DNA from: CAVZXS01 sp963779325
GTDB lineage: Bacteria > Bacteroidota > Bacteroidia > Chitinophagales > Chitinophagaceae
Length of the DNA: 64,000 nt
Direction: 5' to 3'
Assembly (NCBI GenBank): GCA_963779325.1
Contig: CAVZXS010000019.1
Span: forward strand, 124,001 to 188,000
In this document: positions 44,984-53,350 of the stretch, one piece after another
How the letters are laid out: each line of letters begins with the position of its first letter
Numbering within the stretch: position 1 is the first letter of the stretch
The notes under the pieces: generated by a model
Seen by the model: only the letters and a program-made list of their open reading frames with translations
What the model was told of the DNA's origin: nothing
The model's database searches: none
Made by a program: the position numbers and the translations under genes

Positions 44984-45085
44984 CTACGCCGTTGGTAAGC
45001 AGCGAATGCAAAGAGGTACTGAAAAATAATAAGGGCTGTTGGCAGGCAAAGCACATAGCTAAGCCTCATACCAACAGCGGCGTAG
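44984..45085. repeat. Imperfect palindrome with 3-nt bulge
   Basis: CTACGCCGTTGGTA (44984-44997) pairs with TACCAACAGCGGCGTAG (45069-45085) except for three extra bases in the right arm. It lies just after the secreted-protein gene and before the toxin-antitoxin pair. The shape resembles integron attC sites, which fold with extrahelical bases, but no canonical core sequence or integrase is seen. Confidence 0.6.
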
Positions 45086-45140
45086 CTATAAAGCACCTGT
45101 CCTTCAGCAATCCCTGCATGTAGCTGCGGTATCAAAAAAC

Positions 45141-45172
45141 TTTCTTGTTTCTGCCTTTAATACGTATATTTG
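45141..45172 (+). promoter_or_regulatory. Promoter for the DUF6364/PIN pair
   Basis: TATATTTG (45165-45172) matches the -7 consensus; TTTCTTG (45141-45147) is a near match for the -33 element, with 20 bases between TTTC and TATATTTG. The start codon at 45193 lies a short distance downstream of the predicted start point. Confidence 0.5.
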
Positions 45173-45192
45173 AAATATTAAAAGCACGTATT

Positions 45193-45441
45193 ATGACAAC
45201 GAAGTTAACGCTGACAATTGAAGAAAAAGTTATACGTTCTGCAAAAAAGTACGCTCAAAAAAAAGGAAAAAGTTTATCCAACTTAGTTGAAAATTATTTA
45301 AAATCTATTAGTTCAAAGGAAACTGATTTAAACAGCATTTCGCCGAAGGTTACTAAATTAATGGGAGTAATTAAACTTCCCGCGGATTTTAATTATAAAG
45401 CAGGGTTGAGTAATTCTTTATCTAAAAAGTATAGAAAATGA
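45193..45441 (+). CDS. DUF6364-family antitoxin
   Basis: Start at ATG 45193 (MTTKLTLTIEEKVIRSAKKY); the frame opens earlier at 45145. The 82-residue protein has a ribbon-helix-helix-like N-terminus followed by KKGKSLSNLVENYLKSIS, as in DUF6364 antitoxins. It overlaps the downstream PIN gene by 4 nt (ATGA), a typical toxin-antitoxin arrangement; the antitoxin would bind the operon promoter and mask the toxin. Confidence 0.87.
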   Translation: MTTKLTLTIEEKVIRSAKKYAQKKGKSLSNLVENYLKSISSKETDLNSISPKVTKLMGVIKLPADFNYKAGLSNSLSKKYRK

Positions 45442-45866
45442 AAATTATCTTTTTGGACACAAATGTGATAATTGATTTTCTTGCTGACAGACGTCCATTT
45501 TCTCTTACTGCTGCAGAAATTTTTAACGCCTCCTTATCAGGAAATATAAAAATATATATATCCTCCGTTTCGTATAATAACATTTATTATATTTTGAGAC
45601 AATCTTTGTCACATAGTGAAACAATAAAGCTTTTGGAAGAACTATCCGAAATGACAGAGATAGTCGACGTAACAAAAACTATTATTAAGAAGTCCCTAAA
45701 ATCAGAATTTAAAGACTTTGAAGATGCGATTCAATATAACTGTGCTTTAACAATAAGTAAAATAGATTTTATTGTTACTCGAGACAGCAAGGATTTCAAA
45801 AAAAGCATCTTGCCGGTAATGAATCCACAAGAAGCAATTGGCATTATAAACAGTATCCGCAGCTAA
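45438..45866 (+). CDS. PIN-domain toxin
   Basis: A 142-residue PIN nuclease, VapC-like. The acidic residues are at KIIFLDTNVIIDFLADRRPF (D-T-N), at E43-like positions in the middle helix, FEDAIQYNCAL and FIVTRDSKDF near the end. PIN toxins cut RNA, typically initiator tRNA or rRNA. It is translationally coupled to the antitoxin and precedes copy 2 of the direct repeat. Confidence 0.9.
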   Translation: MKIIFLDTNVIIDFLADRRPFSLTAAEIFNASLSGNIKIYISSVSYNNIYYILRQSLSHSETIKLLEELSEMTEIVDVTKTIIKKSLKSEFKDFEDAIQYNCALTISKIDFIVTRDSKDFKKSILPVMNPQEAIGIINSIRS

Positions 45867-45873
45867 CAAGGGC

Positions 45874-45932
45874 CACTGTTGCACAACATTATTTTGAAAA
45901 TCCCCCGTCTGCAGCTTCACTTTACAGGCATT
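45874..45932. repeat. 59-bp direct repeat, copy 2
   Basis: Copy 2 of the repeat at 44292. It begins 7 bases after the stop of the PIN toxin gene. Recombination between copies would remove 1582 bp including the secreted-protein and toxin-antitoxin genes. Confidence 0.8.
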
Positions 45933-45964
45933 GAGAAGTTGTAAGCCTCAACATTTTTTCTCTA

Positions 45965-46576
45965 TCACTCCACCACCAGCTCAATCTTATCGCTGTTATG
46001 TGTTGATGTATTAATGCCTGATTGTAAAGAGAGTCGAAGAAAATACTTGCCGGCAGGTAAATTAAAATCAATTTGCTGAGCCAAATGTTTATTGTCAATC
46101 AAATCGTATAATTTAATTACAGTGCCGATTTCTTTTATAAATTCATTTTTGGCAAACACCCCGTAAAATAGTTTTACGCTTCGTGAAGTATCTGACAGTA
46201 GATAATTATAATGCGCCGGGGGAAATTTGGCGGATAAATTACAGTTGAATATTTCTCTTTTTTTCAACGTTATTTTTTCTGTACCGATATCCAACTGCAC
46301 TCTGCCGAAAGAAGCATAGGCCGAATCGTATCGATAGCCAACCGTACCGATAGGCGTGTTCACTGAATCCTTGAACTGCTCTAAATTATATATATCCAGT
46401 ATATACACCGGCTTTCCGAGTAATGAATCTTCCAGCGGCCAAAAATTATAATTGTTTCTCCTGCCCCTGTACCAATTGGGCGAGTACGTTATTTGCCCCG
46501 AATAAAACCAATACTTGGATGCCCGCTGGTAAGAACTGTTAAACGCAACGGGCAAACCCTTGGTTCGTTCTTTCAT
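45965..46576 (-). pseudogene. C-terminal fragment of frameshifted glycosyltransferase
   Basis: The 203-residue piece carries the periplasmic/C-terminal domain of an ArnT/PMT-like enzyme: NSSYQRASKYWFYSGQITYS, then RRNNYNFWPLEDSLLGKPVY. It is open upstream of its first Met as KERFHSWHNWPQQ and joins 46614-47633 if one A is removed at 46622-46625. Alone it lacks the membrane part. Confidence 0.75.
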
Positions 46577-46613
46577 TTGCTGCGGCCAATTATGCCAACT
46601 GTGAAAACGTTCT

Positions 46614-47633
46614 TTAATGGCTTTTACCGGCTGCTATATCTTTTATCATGGCAACCCTGACTGCAAGTACAAGCAGTATGGTTACAGGTAATGTATAATA
46701 AAGCACCTTGCGCCATTTTATTTTATTAGATAAAAACCGGTGACTGAGTATAACCAGCGGTATGATGGCGGCTGATGTCCAGTTGGCTTCCACCCGGCCG
46801 CGAAAAGAACTGATAAGAAAAAAAATGTATAACCCGACTAATGTAAACTTCAATGCTTTTTCAAAACTACCTTTCGCTCTGTATAACAATGCGGCGGGTA
46901 CAATAATTATACCTGCTATCGGGCCGGCCAGCAACAACTGACCGGCGATATATTCCGTGGTGTAAGAAAATTTATAAGGATTTACATTGCTTTCAAACAA
47001 ATGATACCGGAAGCTTACCCAGTCGTGATTGTATTGCCAAATTAAATGCGGTATATAACAAGCCAGTGCTGTAATACCGGCTATATAGGTTTTATAATTG
47101 GTAAATAATTTCAGGTTGGAAATTAAAACAAAAAATACAATGAGTACGCCGTGGTATTTACTGTATAAAAGACAGGCCGCAACAATGCCTAATGACGCAG
47201 TGTTAATCCATGAACTGTTTTCAATAAATTTTTTATAACACCAAAAGAAAAGCGCTGTAAAGAAAATTAACGGCGAATCGGGAACGGCCAATATGCCGCC
47301 AATTTGTATTACGGCCAACGAAAAAGCGATGACATAAAACAGCAAATCATTTTTTCGGGCTATCAGTTTTTCAAGCAGCAGCAGTGTACCTATATTCAGC
47401 AAAAGAGAAATTACTCTTACACCCAATTCATTGGGGAAAACAGCATAGCCCGCCTTAATCATTGGCGCTATCATGGGCGGATGATCAAAATAACCCCAAT
47501 CTAAAAAACGGGAGAAAACCCAATAGTAAGCTTCATCATCAAGCAGCTCGGTATAGTACGATTGTATTAACCCGATGAATAACCAAGCTGAATAAAATAA
47601 AACCCGGTGATTTCGTTGAAAAACATTTTTCAT
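46614..47633 (-). pseudogene. N-terminal fragment of ArnT/PMT-like glycosyltransferase
   Basis: A 339-residue hydrophobic piece with around nine membrane segments. The first loop has LLDDEAYYWVFSRFLDWGYF, then DHPPMIAPMIKAGYAVFPNE, the D-D-E and H-P-P motifs of the GT-C/GT39-GT83 type enzymes that use polyprenyl-phosphate sugars. The frame stops at IAAGKSH just after a run of four A. One base less gives continuity to the C-terminal fragment (about 550 codons). Transfers a sugar to an envelope acceptor in related proteins; the acceptor is unknown. Confidence 0.85.
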
Positions 47634-47661
47634 GCTTTACAAAAGTAATGAAAGGCGCTAA

Positions 47662-48222
47662 CTACTTATTCAGTAATTCGTCCACTGCGGTAATAGCTTT
47701 CCGTAAACGCTCATCAGTACCGCCGCTGATATCAATGCAGGGCGTCGATTGATTAATCATGATATCCTTATAATTGCGGTAAAGTCTTTTTCTTGTATCC
47801 AAATCAGGGTATTCTCTCAGTTCGTCTTTCACCCAGGGTATATCTACATTGCACAGCAAATACAAATCGTATTTTCTTTTAATGATTTCATGTAAAATAA
47901 ACGGGTGGCATTTTTCAAAAACAAACTCGCACCACACTTTCATAACATACATATCCGTATCAATAAACAACGGGATAGAGCCGCCGTCTTCCAATAGCGG
48001 CAGCGAGTTTTTTTCCATAGCAGTCGTATACTCATCTTCCAGCGCCAGTTGTCCCTTAGCAATGGTAAGTAAATCATCAAAGTCATAATTTTTTCCGTTG
48101 CTCAATAAAAAATCTCTTGCATACTCCGGGCACCAGGCAGTTTCATAATGCTCGGCCAACTGTTTACACAATGTGCTTTTGCCTGTACTTTCCGGACCGA
48201 TAATGACAATTTTTTTAATCAT
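47662..48222 (-). CDS. NadR-like AAA ATPase/nucleoside kinase
   Basis: A 186-residue kinase-like protein: P-loop IIGPESTGKSTLCKQLAEHY, then YARDFLLSNGKNYDF, FIDTDMYVMKVWCEFVFEKC and the Walker-B-like YDLYLLCNVDIPWVKDELRE. This fits the nicotinamide-riboside kinase domain of NadR, which phosphorylates nicotinamide riboside. The adenylyltransferase domain found in full-length NadR is absent. It is downstream of pnuC, the uptake transporter for that substrate, so a salvage role is well supported. Confidence 0.85.
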   Translation of the reverse strand: MIKKIVIIGPESTGKSTLCKQLAEHYETAWCPEYARDFLLSNGKNYDFDDLLTIAKGQLALEDEYTTAMEKNSLPLLEDGGSIPLFIDTDMYVMKVWCEFVFEKCHPFILHEIIKRKYDLYLLCNVDIPWVKDELREYPDLDTRKRLYRNYKDIMINQSTPCIDISGGTDERLRKAITAVDELLNK

Positions 48223-48283
48223 TAAAATTTTATTAAGAAGCTGTTTAAAAAAATAGAATCGGATTTCACCGCTATAGCTGTTA

Positions 48284-48333
48284 GCGAGGACGCCAACAGC
48301 GGCGGCTCGCTATGGTTTCCCGATGAATCGGGA
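48284..48333. repeat. Two small hairpins in the kinase-PAP2 gap
   Basis: GCGAG (48284-48288) pairs with CTCGC (48306-48310) with inner CGCC/GGCG pairing, and TCCCGAT (48318-48324) pairs with ATCGGGA (48327-48333). No T-tract follows, so this may be a repeat remnant rather than a terminator; it sits in the only gap of more than 100 nt within the operon. Confidence 0.4.
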
Positions 48334-48370
48334 TCGCCAACCATGATCTGCAGGAAAGAATTTCACATAA

Positions 48371-48976
48371 TCATTTTTTCTTTTCCCTTTTTCGATAATA
48401 CCATTTACGAATTTGATGCGCTACCAACGACGACCCTGCGCCAAACACCGCACCCGCCATTACATCGGTAGGGTAGTGAACACCCAAGTGCATTCTTGAA
48501 TAACTTACACCCGCGGCCCATAAATATACCGGCACAGCTACATACCATTTTTTATACTGAATACTTAACGTAGTAGCCACGGCAAAGGCAGTAGACGCAT
48601 GACCCGATGGAAAAGAATAATCTATGACTGATTTTTTATAGGGATCAATATACGGATAAGTAACAAAAGGTCGCGGTCTGTTAACGGCAAGTTTTACAAT
48701 ACGGGTAACTACAAAATTGCCCGCTGCCGCCAATGCCAATTCATACCCGTTATGCCGTAAGTTTTTATTGCGTGTAATAAATCCTGCAATCACCATACTG
48801 CCCGGTAATGCAATACTAACCGGTGTGGCGGTAGCGCTTAAAAATTTCATAGTGCCGTCCAACGATTTATTACGGTTGACATTAATTTTCTTCAGCGTGT
48901 TAATGTCGAAGTTTTGTGCATGAAGAAATGAAACAGTGAGAGTAAAAAAAATATAATAGTATAGTTTTTTAATCAT
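48371..48976 (-). CDS. PAP2-family membrane phosphatase
   Basis: Start placed at ATG 48976 (MIKKLYYYIFFTLTVSFLHA, a signal-like segment); the frame opens at 49012. Motifs of the lipid phosphatase family: KLAVNRPRPF (K-x6-RP), YSFPSGHASTAFAVATTLSI (PSGH) and SRMHLGVHYPTDVMAGAVFG (SR-x5-H-x3-D). Acts on polyprenyl or phosphatidic acid pyrophosphates at the membrane. One nt separates it from pnuC. Confidence 0.92.
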   Translation of the reverse strand: MIKKLYYYIFFTLTVSFLHAQNFDINTLKKINVNRNKSLDGTMKFLSATATPVSIALPGSMVIAGFITRNKNLRHNGYELALAAAGNFVVTRIVKLAVNRPRPFVTYPYIDPYKKSVIDYSFPSGHASTAFAVATTLSIQYKKWYVAVPVYLWAAGVSYSRMHLGVHYPTDVMAGAVFGAGSSLVAHQIRKWYYRKREKKK

Positions 48977-48977
48977 G

Positions 48978-49613
48978 CTAAAAAGTAAATTCGTTTTGAT
49001 TTTTGTTTTCATTTTTTATTTTCCGGCGCCACTCTACCCAACCCACTACAGCCAATATTAAAAATACCAGGTATTGAAAACTTGTAAATACGGCGCCCTT
49101 TGAAAAATATAACGGTATGGAAGCAATATTAGTTAATACCCACCACATCCAGTTCTCCACTTTTTTGCGGGCCATTTGCCACATGGCGGTATACGCGGTG
49201 GCCGATGCAAATGAATCGCCCAACACAACAGTGCTTTTTGTATAATTTTTTAATATAAAATATAAAACAGCCCAGCCTATCAAAAAAAATGAAATACTGA
49301 TCGTCCAATCTTTTTTATTATTAAATGAAATATGCAGCGTGTCGCCATCTTTCTTTACTGACCATAGATACCAGCCATAAATACTCATGGCGGTATAATA
49401 AAAATTTAAACTGCCCTCTGCATACAAGCCCCACCGGCTAAAACAGAACCAAGTATACAAAACAGTATTTATAATACCGGCAGGAAATACCAAAATATTT
49501 TCTTTGCGTGAAAACAATACACTTGCAATACCAAAGAATACGGCAATATATTCGAGCCATGTAGTGCCTCTCATGCCATCAATCAGTTGCCGGTAAATCT
49601 CGTGTAAGCTCAA
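48978..49613 (-). CDS. pnuC: PnuC-type nicotinamide riboside transporter
   Basis: A 211-residue membrane protein with about seven hydrophobic segments. Characteristic PnuC motifs include SIYGWYLWSVKKDG and the W-M-W-W-V-L-T-N-I block near the C-terminus (KKVENWMWWVLTNIASIPLY). PnuC imports nicotinamide riboside by facilitated diffusion, trapped by phosphorylation. The NadR-like kinase is two genes downstream, so the pair makes a salvage route to NAD. Confidence 0.93.
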   Translation of the reverse strand: MSLHEIYRQLIDGMRGTTWLEYIAVFFGIASVLFSRKENILVFPAGIINTVLYTWFCFSRWGLYAEGSLNFYYTAMSIYGWYLWSVKKDGDTLHISFNNKKDWTISISFFLIGWAVLYFILKNYTKSTVVLGDSFASATAYTAMWQMARKKVENWMWWVLTNIASIPLYFSKGAVFTSFQYLVFLILAVVGWVEWRRKIKNENKNQNEFTF

Positions 49614-49635
49614 ATGAAAAATTTTGTAAATGTAA

Positions 49636-50244
49636 TTACTGATTGGTACTTCTGTATCTTTTTAATGGCTTCAAGTATTTAATTCCCCTTGCTGTTTGAA
49701 AGCGGGTGGCCAATTGCTGCCATTGGCCCCTGCCCGAAAATTTCCATACCAGAAAGTGCAGGTGCGGAAAAGCGGTGTACCCTGTTTTGCCGCTCAGTGC
49801 CAGCACCTGCCCTTGTTTTACAGTATCGCCTGCATTTACCAGCGCTCCGTTTTTTTGTAAATGCCAATAACCCGCCCGGCTGCTGTCCGCATGCTCAATA
49901 ATAATCATATTGCCATACGGTCGATACTTTTTATTCCATCCCCCTTTATCCCCGTCTTCTTTTACCCGTACCACTACGCCGCTTCTCGCCGCCAAAATTT
50001 TCGTACCTCTTTTCATTTTAAAATCCAGCGCCGCTCTTTCTTTGTGTGAAAATTTTCCGAAATAGCCCTGTACAATTAAAGGAGCTATGTCCGCCTTGTA
50101 CGGAAGCGAATACACAAAACTTGTATCATCCTTTATAATACCTTTTTGCAGTCGCTTAATTTCGCTTCGTAACGGATTATTGCTGACAGCGCATCCTGTA
50201 ATAAAAAGCGGGATAAAAAAGATAATAATATTTATTTTACTCAT
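49636..50244 (-). CDS. M23-family peptidase lipoprotein
   Basis: A 202-residue lipoprotein (lipobox ITGC after MSKINIIIFFIPLF) with a LytM/M23 zinc peptidase domain. Zinc and catalytic residues: HKERAALDFKMKRGTKILAA (H-x3-4-D), IIIEHADSSRAGYWHL and AFPHLHFLVW (H-x-H). Cleaves peptidoglycan cross-links. A second, related M23 gene is at 52739-53318. First gene of a five-gene minus-strand set. Confidence 0.9.
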   Translation of the reverse strand: MSKINIIIFFIPLFITGCAVSNNPLRSEIKRLQKGIIKDDTSFVYSLPYKADIAPLIVQGYFGKFSHKERAALDFKMKRGTKILAARSGVVVRVKEDGDKGGWNKKYRPYGNMIIIEHADSSRAGYWHLQKNGALVNAGDTVKQGQVLALSGKTGYTAFPHLHFLVWKFSGRGQWQQLATRFQTARGIKYLKPLKRYRSTNQ

Positions 50245-50351
50245 TACCTGAAAAATTGTAAGTTTTTTTACAAATAAATCGGGCGAAAAATAAAATTACG
50301 GATTAGGTCCCAAACAATTTACTTCAAACCGCTTACCATCCGTAAAATTGA

Positions 50352-50384
50352 TTTGTTTTGCAGCGAATAATTGTTGTAACTTTT
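50352..50384 (+). promoter_or_regulatory. Possible promoter of the SnoaL-like gene
   Basis: TTTG (50352-50355), 21 bases, then TAACTTTT (50377-50384), a close match to TTTG-N19-21-TAnnTTTG. The ATG at 50418 is about 34 bases downstream. Confidence 0.45.
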
Positions 50385-50417
50385 ACGTCCTATTTTCTAA
50401 CAACTAAAATTTTTTTT

Positions 50418-50804
50418 ATGTCAACTGCCGAAGCTGTAATGACTACACAGGATGTAGCCAACAGGTACATGGAATTGGAAAAACAAGGTAAGTGGATGGA
50501 AATTCAAGATGAGCTGTATAGCCCGGATGTCGTGTGCATTGAGCCCGAACATGCTGCTGCTATGGGCATGCAAACCGTTACAAAGGGCTTAACGGCTGTA
50601 AAAGCAAAGGCTCAGGCATGGAACGAAAGTATTGTAGAAATGCATGGTGGCTATTGTTCAGAACCGATTGCAGGCGGCAATTTTTTTAGTGTTGCAATGG
50701 GCATGGATGTTACTATGAAAGGTATTGGGCGCATGAAGATGGATGAAATTGCCGTGTTTGAAGTAAAGGATGGAAAAATTGTGAAAGAGCAGTTTTTCTT
50801 TTAG
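50418..50804 (+). CDS. SnoaL-like/NTF2-fold protein
   Basis: Start at ATG 50418 (MSTAEAVMTTQDVANRYMEL). The 128-residue chain has a SnoaL/DUF4440-like cone fold pattern: DVVCIEPEHAAAMGMQTVTK, LTAVKAKAQAWNESI and the final strand AVFEVKDGKIVKEQFFF. These proteins bind small ligands or act as polyketide cyclases or isomerases; function not known here. A strong terminator follows. Confidence 0.82.
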   Translation: MSTAEAVMTTQDVANRYMELEKQGKWMEIQDELYSPDVVCIEPEHAAAMGMQTVTKGLTAVKAKAQAWNESIVEMHGGYCSEPIAGGNFFSVAMGMDVTMKGIGRMKMDEIAVFEVKDGKIVKEQFFF

Positions 50805-50825
50805 CTTTTTACAAAAATGATTTGC

Positions 50826-50854
50826 AAGGTTTTCTCACAGGGAAAACCTTTTTT
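50826..50854 (+). terminator. Rho-independent terminator after the SnoaL-like gene
   Basis: AAGGTTTTC (50826-50834) pairs perfectly with GAAAACCTT (50842-50850), loop of seven bases, followed by a T-run. It ends the SnoaL transcript about 20 bases after its stop codon. Confidence 0.88.
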
Positions 50855-50901
50855 CATTTAGTCCTTTTTTTTATCGCATATTTGTAATAAATATTTTATA
50901 A

Positions 50902-52026
50902 ATGAGAATTGCAGTACTTGGCGCCGGCATGGTAGGCAGCGCCATCGCAATAGATTTGGCGGAAGATTTTGTTGTTACATCGTTTGATGTAAGCGAAACC
51001 AATTTGATGAAATTGCAAAAAAGAAATCGGGCTATTCATTTGCAGCAATCAAATTTGCAAAATTTTGATCAATACACTGAATGGTTGAAGGAGTTTGATA
51101 TTGTAGTAACCGCCGTGCCCGGGTCAATGGGTTTTGATACATTAAAGGCTGTAATTAATGCCGGTAAAAATGTGGCGGATATTTCTTTTTTCCCGGAAGA
51201 TGTTTTGCAGTTGGATGCATTAGCCAAAGAAAAAAATGTAACCGTCATTACCGATATCGGTGTGGCGCCGGGTATGAGTAATTTAATACTGGGCCGTTAC
51301 AACGAAGAAATGACCGTTACAAATTTTGAATGTTATGTAGGCGGCTTACCCAAACTGCGCAAAAAGCCATTTGAATACAAAGCGCCGTTTTCTCCCGCCG
51401 ATGTAATAGAGGAATACAGGAGGCCGGCAAGATTAAAAGAGAATGGCCATATTGTTACAAGAGCGGCATTAACGGAAAAAGAGTTTATTGATTTTGATGA
51501 AATAGGAACATTAGAAGCATTTAATACGGATGGTTTGCGCAGTCTTTTATTTACCATGGGTCATATACCCAACCTGAAAGAAAAAACATTGCGCTATCCC
51601 GGTCATGCGGATTTAATAACCGCATTAAAAGAAAGCGGGTTCTTTGAAACAAAAAATATATTAATTAACGGAACCGAAATTTCTCCGCTGGAGTTTTCGT
51701 CAAAAATATTATTCAGGGATTGGAAATTGGGCGATGAAGAAGAAGAACTGACCATTATGAAAGTATTGGTAGAAGGAGAAAAAGAAGGCGCACACCAAAA
51801 AGTTGAGTACCGTTTGTTTGACAGTTACGATGACAGAACGAAAATTTCATCGATGGCACGTACTACCGGCTATACCTGCACGGCCGCCGTTAATTTAATA
51901 GCCAAAAAATTATTTACAGAAAAAGGTGTGTTCCCGCCGGAATTAGTTGGCAAGCACAAAAAATGTTTTGATTTTGTTGTTGATTATTTAAAAGATCGAA
52001 ATGTGATTTGGAAGAAGGCCGGTTAG
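50902..52026 (+). CDS. Saccharopine dehydrogenase-family oxidoreductase
   Basis: A 374-residue NAD(P)-dependent enzyme. N-terminal Rossmann loop RIAVLGAGMVGSAIAIDLAE, then IVVTAVPGSMGFDTLKAVIN and GVAPGMSNLI. The C-terminal half (RTTGYTCTAAVNLIAKKLF) matches the saccharopine dehydrogenase/lysine-6-dehydrogenase group. Substrate is probably a lysine or related amino acid, but this is inferred from the fold. Confidence 0.9.
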   Translation: MRIAVLGAGMVGSAIAIDLAEDFVVTSFDVSETNLMKLQKRNRAIHLQQSNLQNFDQYTEWLKEFDIVVTAVPGSMGFDTLKAVINAGKNVADISFFPEDVLQLDALAKEKNVTVITDIGVAPGMSNLILGRYNEEMTVTNFECYVGGLPKLRKKPFEYKAPFSPADVIEEYRRPARLKENGHIVTRAALTEKEFIDFDEIGTLEAFNTDGLRSLLFTMGHIPNLKEKTLRYPGHADLITALKESGFFETKNILINGTEISPLEFSSKILFRDWKLGDEEEELTIMKVLVEGEKEGAHQKVEYRLFDSYDDRTKISSMARTTGYTCTAAVNLIAKKLFTEKGVFPPELVGKHKKCFDFVVDYLKDRNVIWKKAG

Positions 52027-52132
52027 TGTTTTTGTTACAGAAGCCAAAATGCAATAAGCAATTGGCAACAGGCAATAAGTCCTCTACTGTTGTCTTATAC
52101 TTTATACTGATTAAAGAGATCGGTCATCTATC

Positions 52133-52648
52133 TTATCCCTCACACATCGCCTTTAAATTTTTTAATCCCATTTCAAACTGGTGATTCAAATTTTTTATAA
52201 TCATCGGTCCCATCAGTCTTGCCATCGGCCATGGTAAGTCGCCGCTGTTTTGCCAGGTCACTTTTGTATCGTTATTATTCCATTCTTCAAAAAGCCAGTT
52301 GTCTTTGGCCTTACTTTTCCAGGGTTTAAAAAATTCCAGGTCAAAGTGAATATGTTTTTCATCCAAATTATTAATGGTAAGAGCGCCGACGCCGATTTTC
52401 TTCCCCGTCCATGCATATTTATGCCCGGCGGTTTGTGGTGTACCCGTTATCGTGTTGGTAGCAGTTTTATCCATCTGCTGCCAGGGGTTCCATTTACTGT
52501 AATAATTCAAATCGCCCACTTTGTCCATTACATCCGGAACCGGCTTATTAATAATGGCAGTTTTTTCGACAGTATAATTTTTAGGCATCATGTACGACGC
52601 AATGAGCAGGGCCAAAACCAGCCCGAGAAAAATGTATACAAATATCAT
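52133..52648 (-). CDS. SRPBCC polyketide-cyclase-like protein with membrane anchor
   Basis: Start at ATG 52648 (MIFVYIFLGLVLALLIASYM, a membrane segment). The rest is a START-like domain: VEKTAIINKPVPDVMDKVGD, LNYYSKWNPWQQMD and FEEWNNNDTKVTWQNSGDLP. This is the anchored type of SRPBCC protein with unknown ligand. The open frame starts at 52693 but the extra 15 residues do not look like protein. Confidence 0.85.
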   Translation of the reverse strand: MIFVYIFLGLVLALLIASYMMPKNYTVEKTAIINKPVPDVMDKVGDLNYYSKWNPWQQMDKTATNTITGTPQTAGHKYAWTGKKIGVGALTINNLDEKHIHFDLEFFKPWKSKAKDNWLFEEWNNNDTKVTWQNSGDLPWPMARLMGPMIIKNLNHQFEMGLKNLKAMCEG

Positions 52649-52738
52649 AGTAAAGGTTTTCTGAAAGGTACATAAATCTATTCTCAAATGCAAGCCGCCT
52701 GTGTATTTGGGGCCGCACCCGGATCGTTGGAAAAAAAT

Positions 52739-53318
52739 TTATCGTACAGCTTTATAAAATTTCCCCGGCCGCAGGTACAACGCACCTTTTTTTGTATTAA
52801 ATCTTGCAGGAATTTGTTTGCCGTTTTCCGTTACTTCAAAATGTAAATGCGGAAATGCCGAGTAACCCGTGTTTCCGCTGTACCCGATATGCTGACCCTT
52901 AGCAATAGTATCGCCGGTATTGACAAGCACGCCGTCCTTTTTCAAATGCCAGTACCAGGCTACCGAGCCATCGTCATGTTTTACAATAATATGATTGCCG
53001 TCATTCATATATTCATTCTTGGCGCCGCCCCTGTCCGAATCTTCTTTTGTACTTGTTACCACACCCTCTCTTGCTGCAAATATTTCTGTTCCTTCTTTTA
53101 TTTTAAAATCCAGTGCAATCTCGTTTTTGTGAGAAAAGCCGCTGTTATATGCTTGTATTAAAAAAAACTTTTTTGCCCGGCGCGAATGGTAATGAATAAA
53201 TATAACTGTTGTCATTTTCAACCCGGCCGCTTTTTAAATCGCGGATGGTTTTATTATTTACCTGCGCAAATGATAGACCGTTAATTAAAAGAAAAAAGAG
53301 GAGTACTGTTATTTTCAT
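52739..53318 (-). pseudogene. M23 peptidase, frameshifted near the N-terminus
   Basis: The downstream frame (ending 52739) encodes an M23 domain: SHKNEIALDFKIKEGTEIFA, HDDGSVAWYWHLKKDG and SAFPHLHFEV. The upstream frame from ATG 53318 gives a signal peptide MKITVLLFFLLINGLSFAQ and a linker (DLKSGRVENDNSYIYSLPFA). Both join at a T8 run on the coding strand (53160-53167) if one T is removed. The lone downstream frame would lack a signal peptide. It is closely related to the M23 gene at 49636, but carries a different N-terminus. Confidence 0.78.
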
Positions 53319-53350
53319 AAATTAATTTTTAAAAAATACCGCCTGTTAAA

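Noticed and set aside
42471..45932. Integron cassette array
   Set aside because: Same-strand units and a palindrome suggest it, but core sites are not canonical and no integrase is seen; kept only as a low-weight finding.
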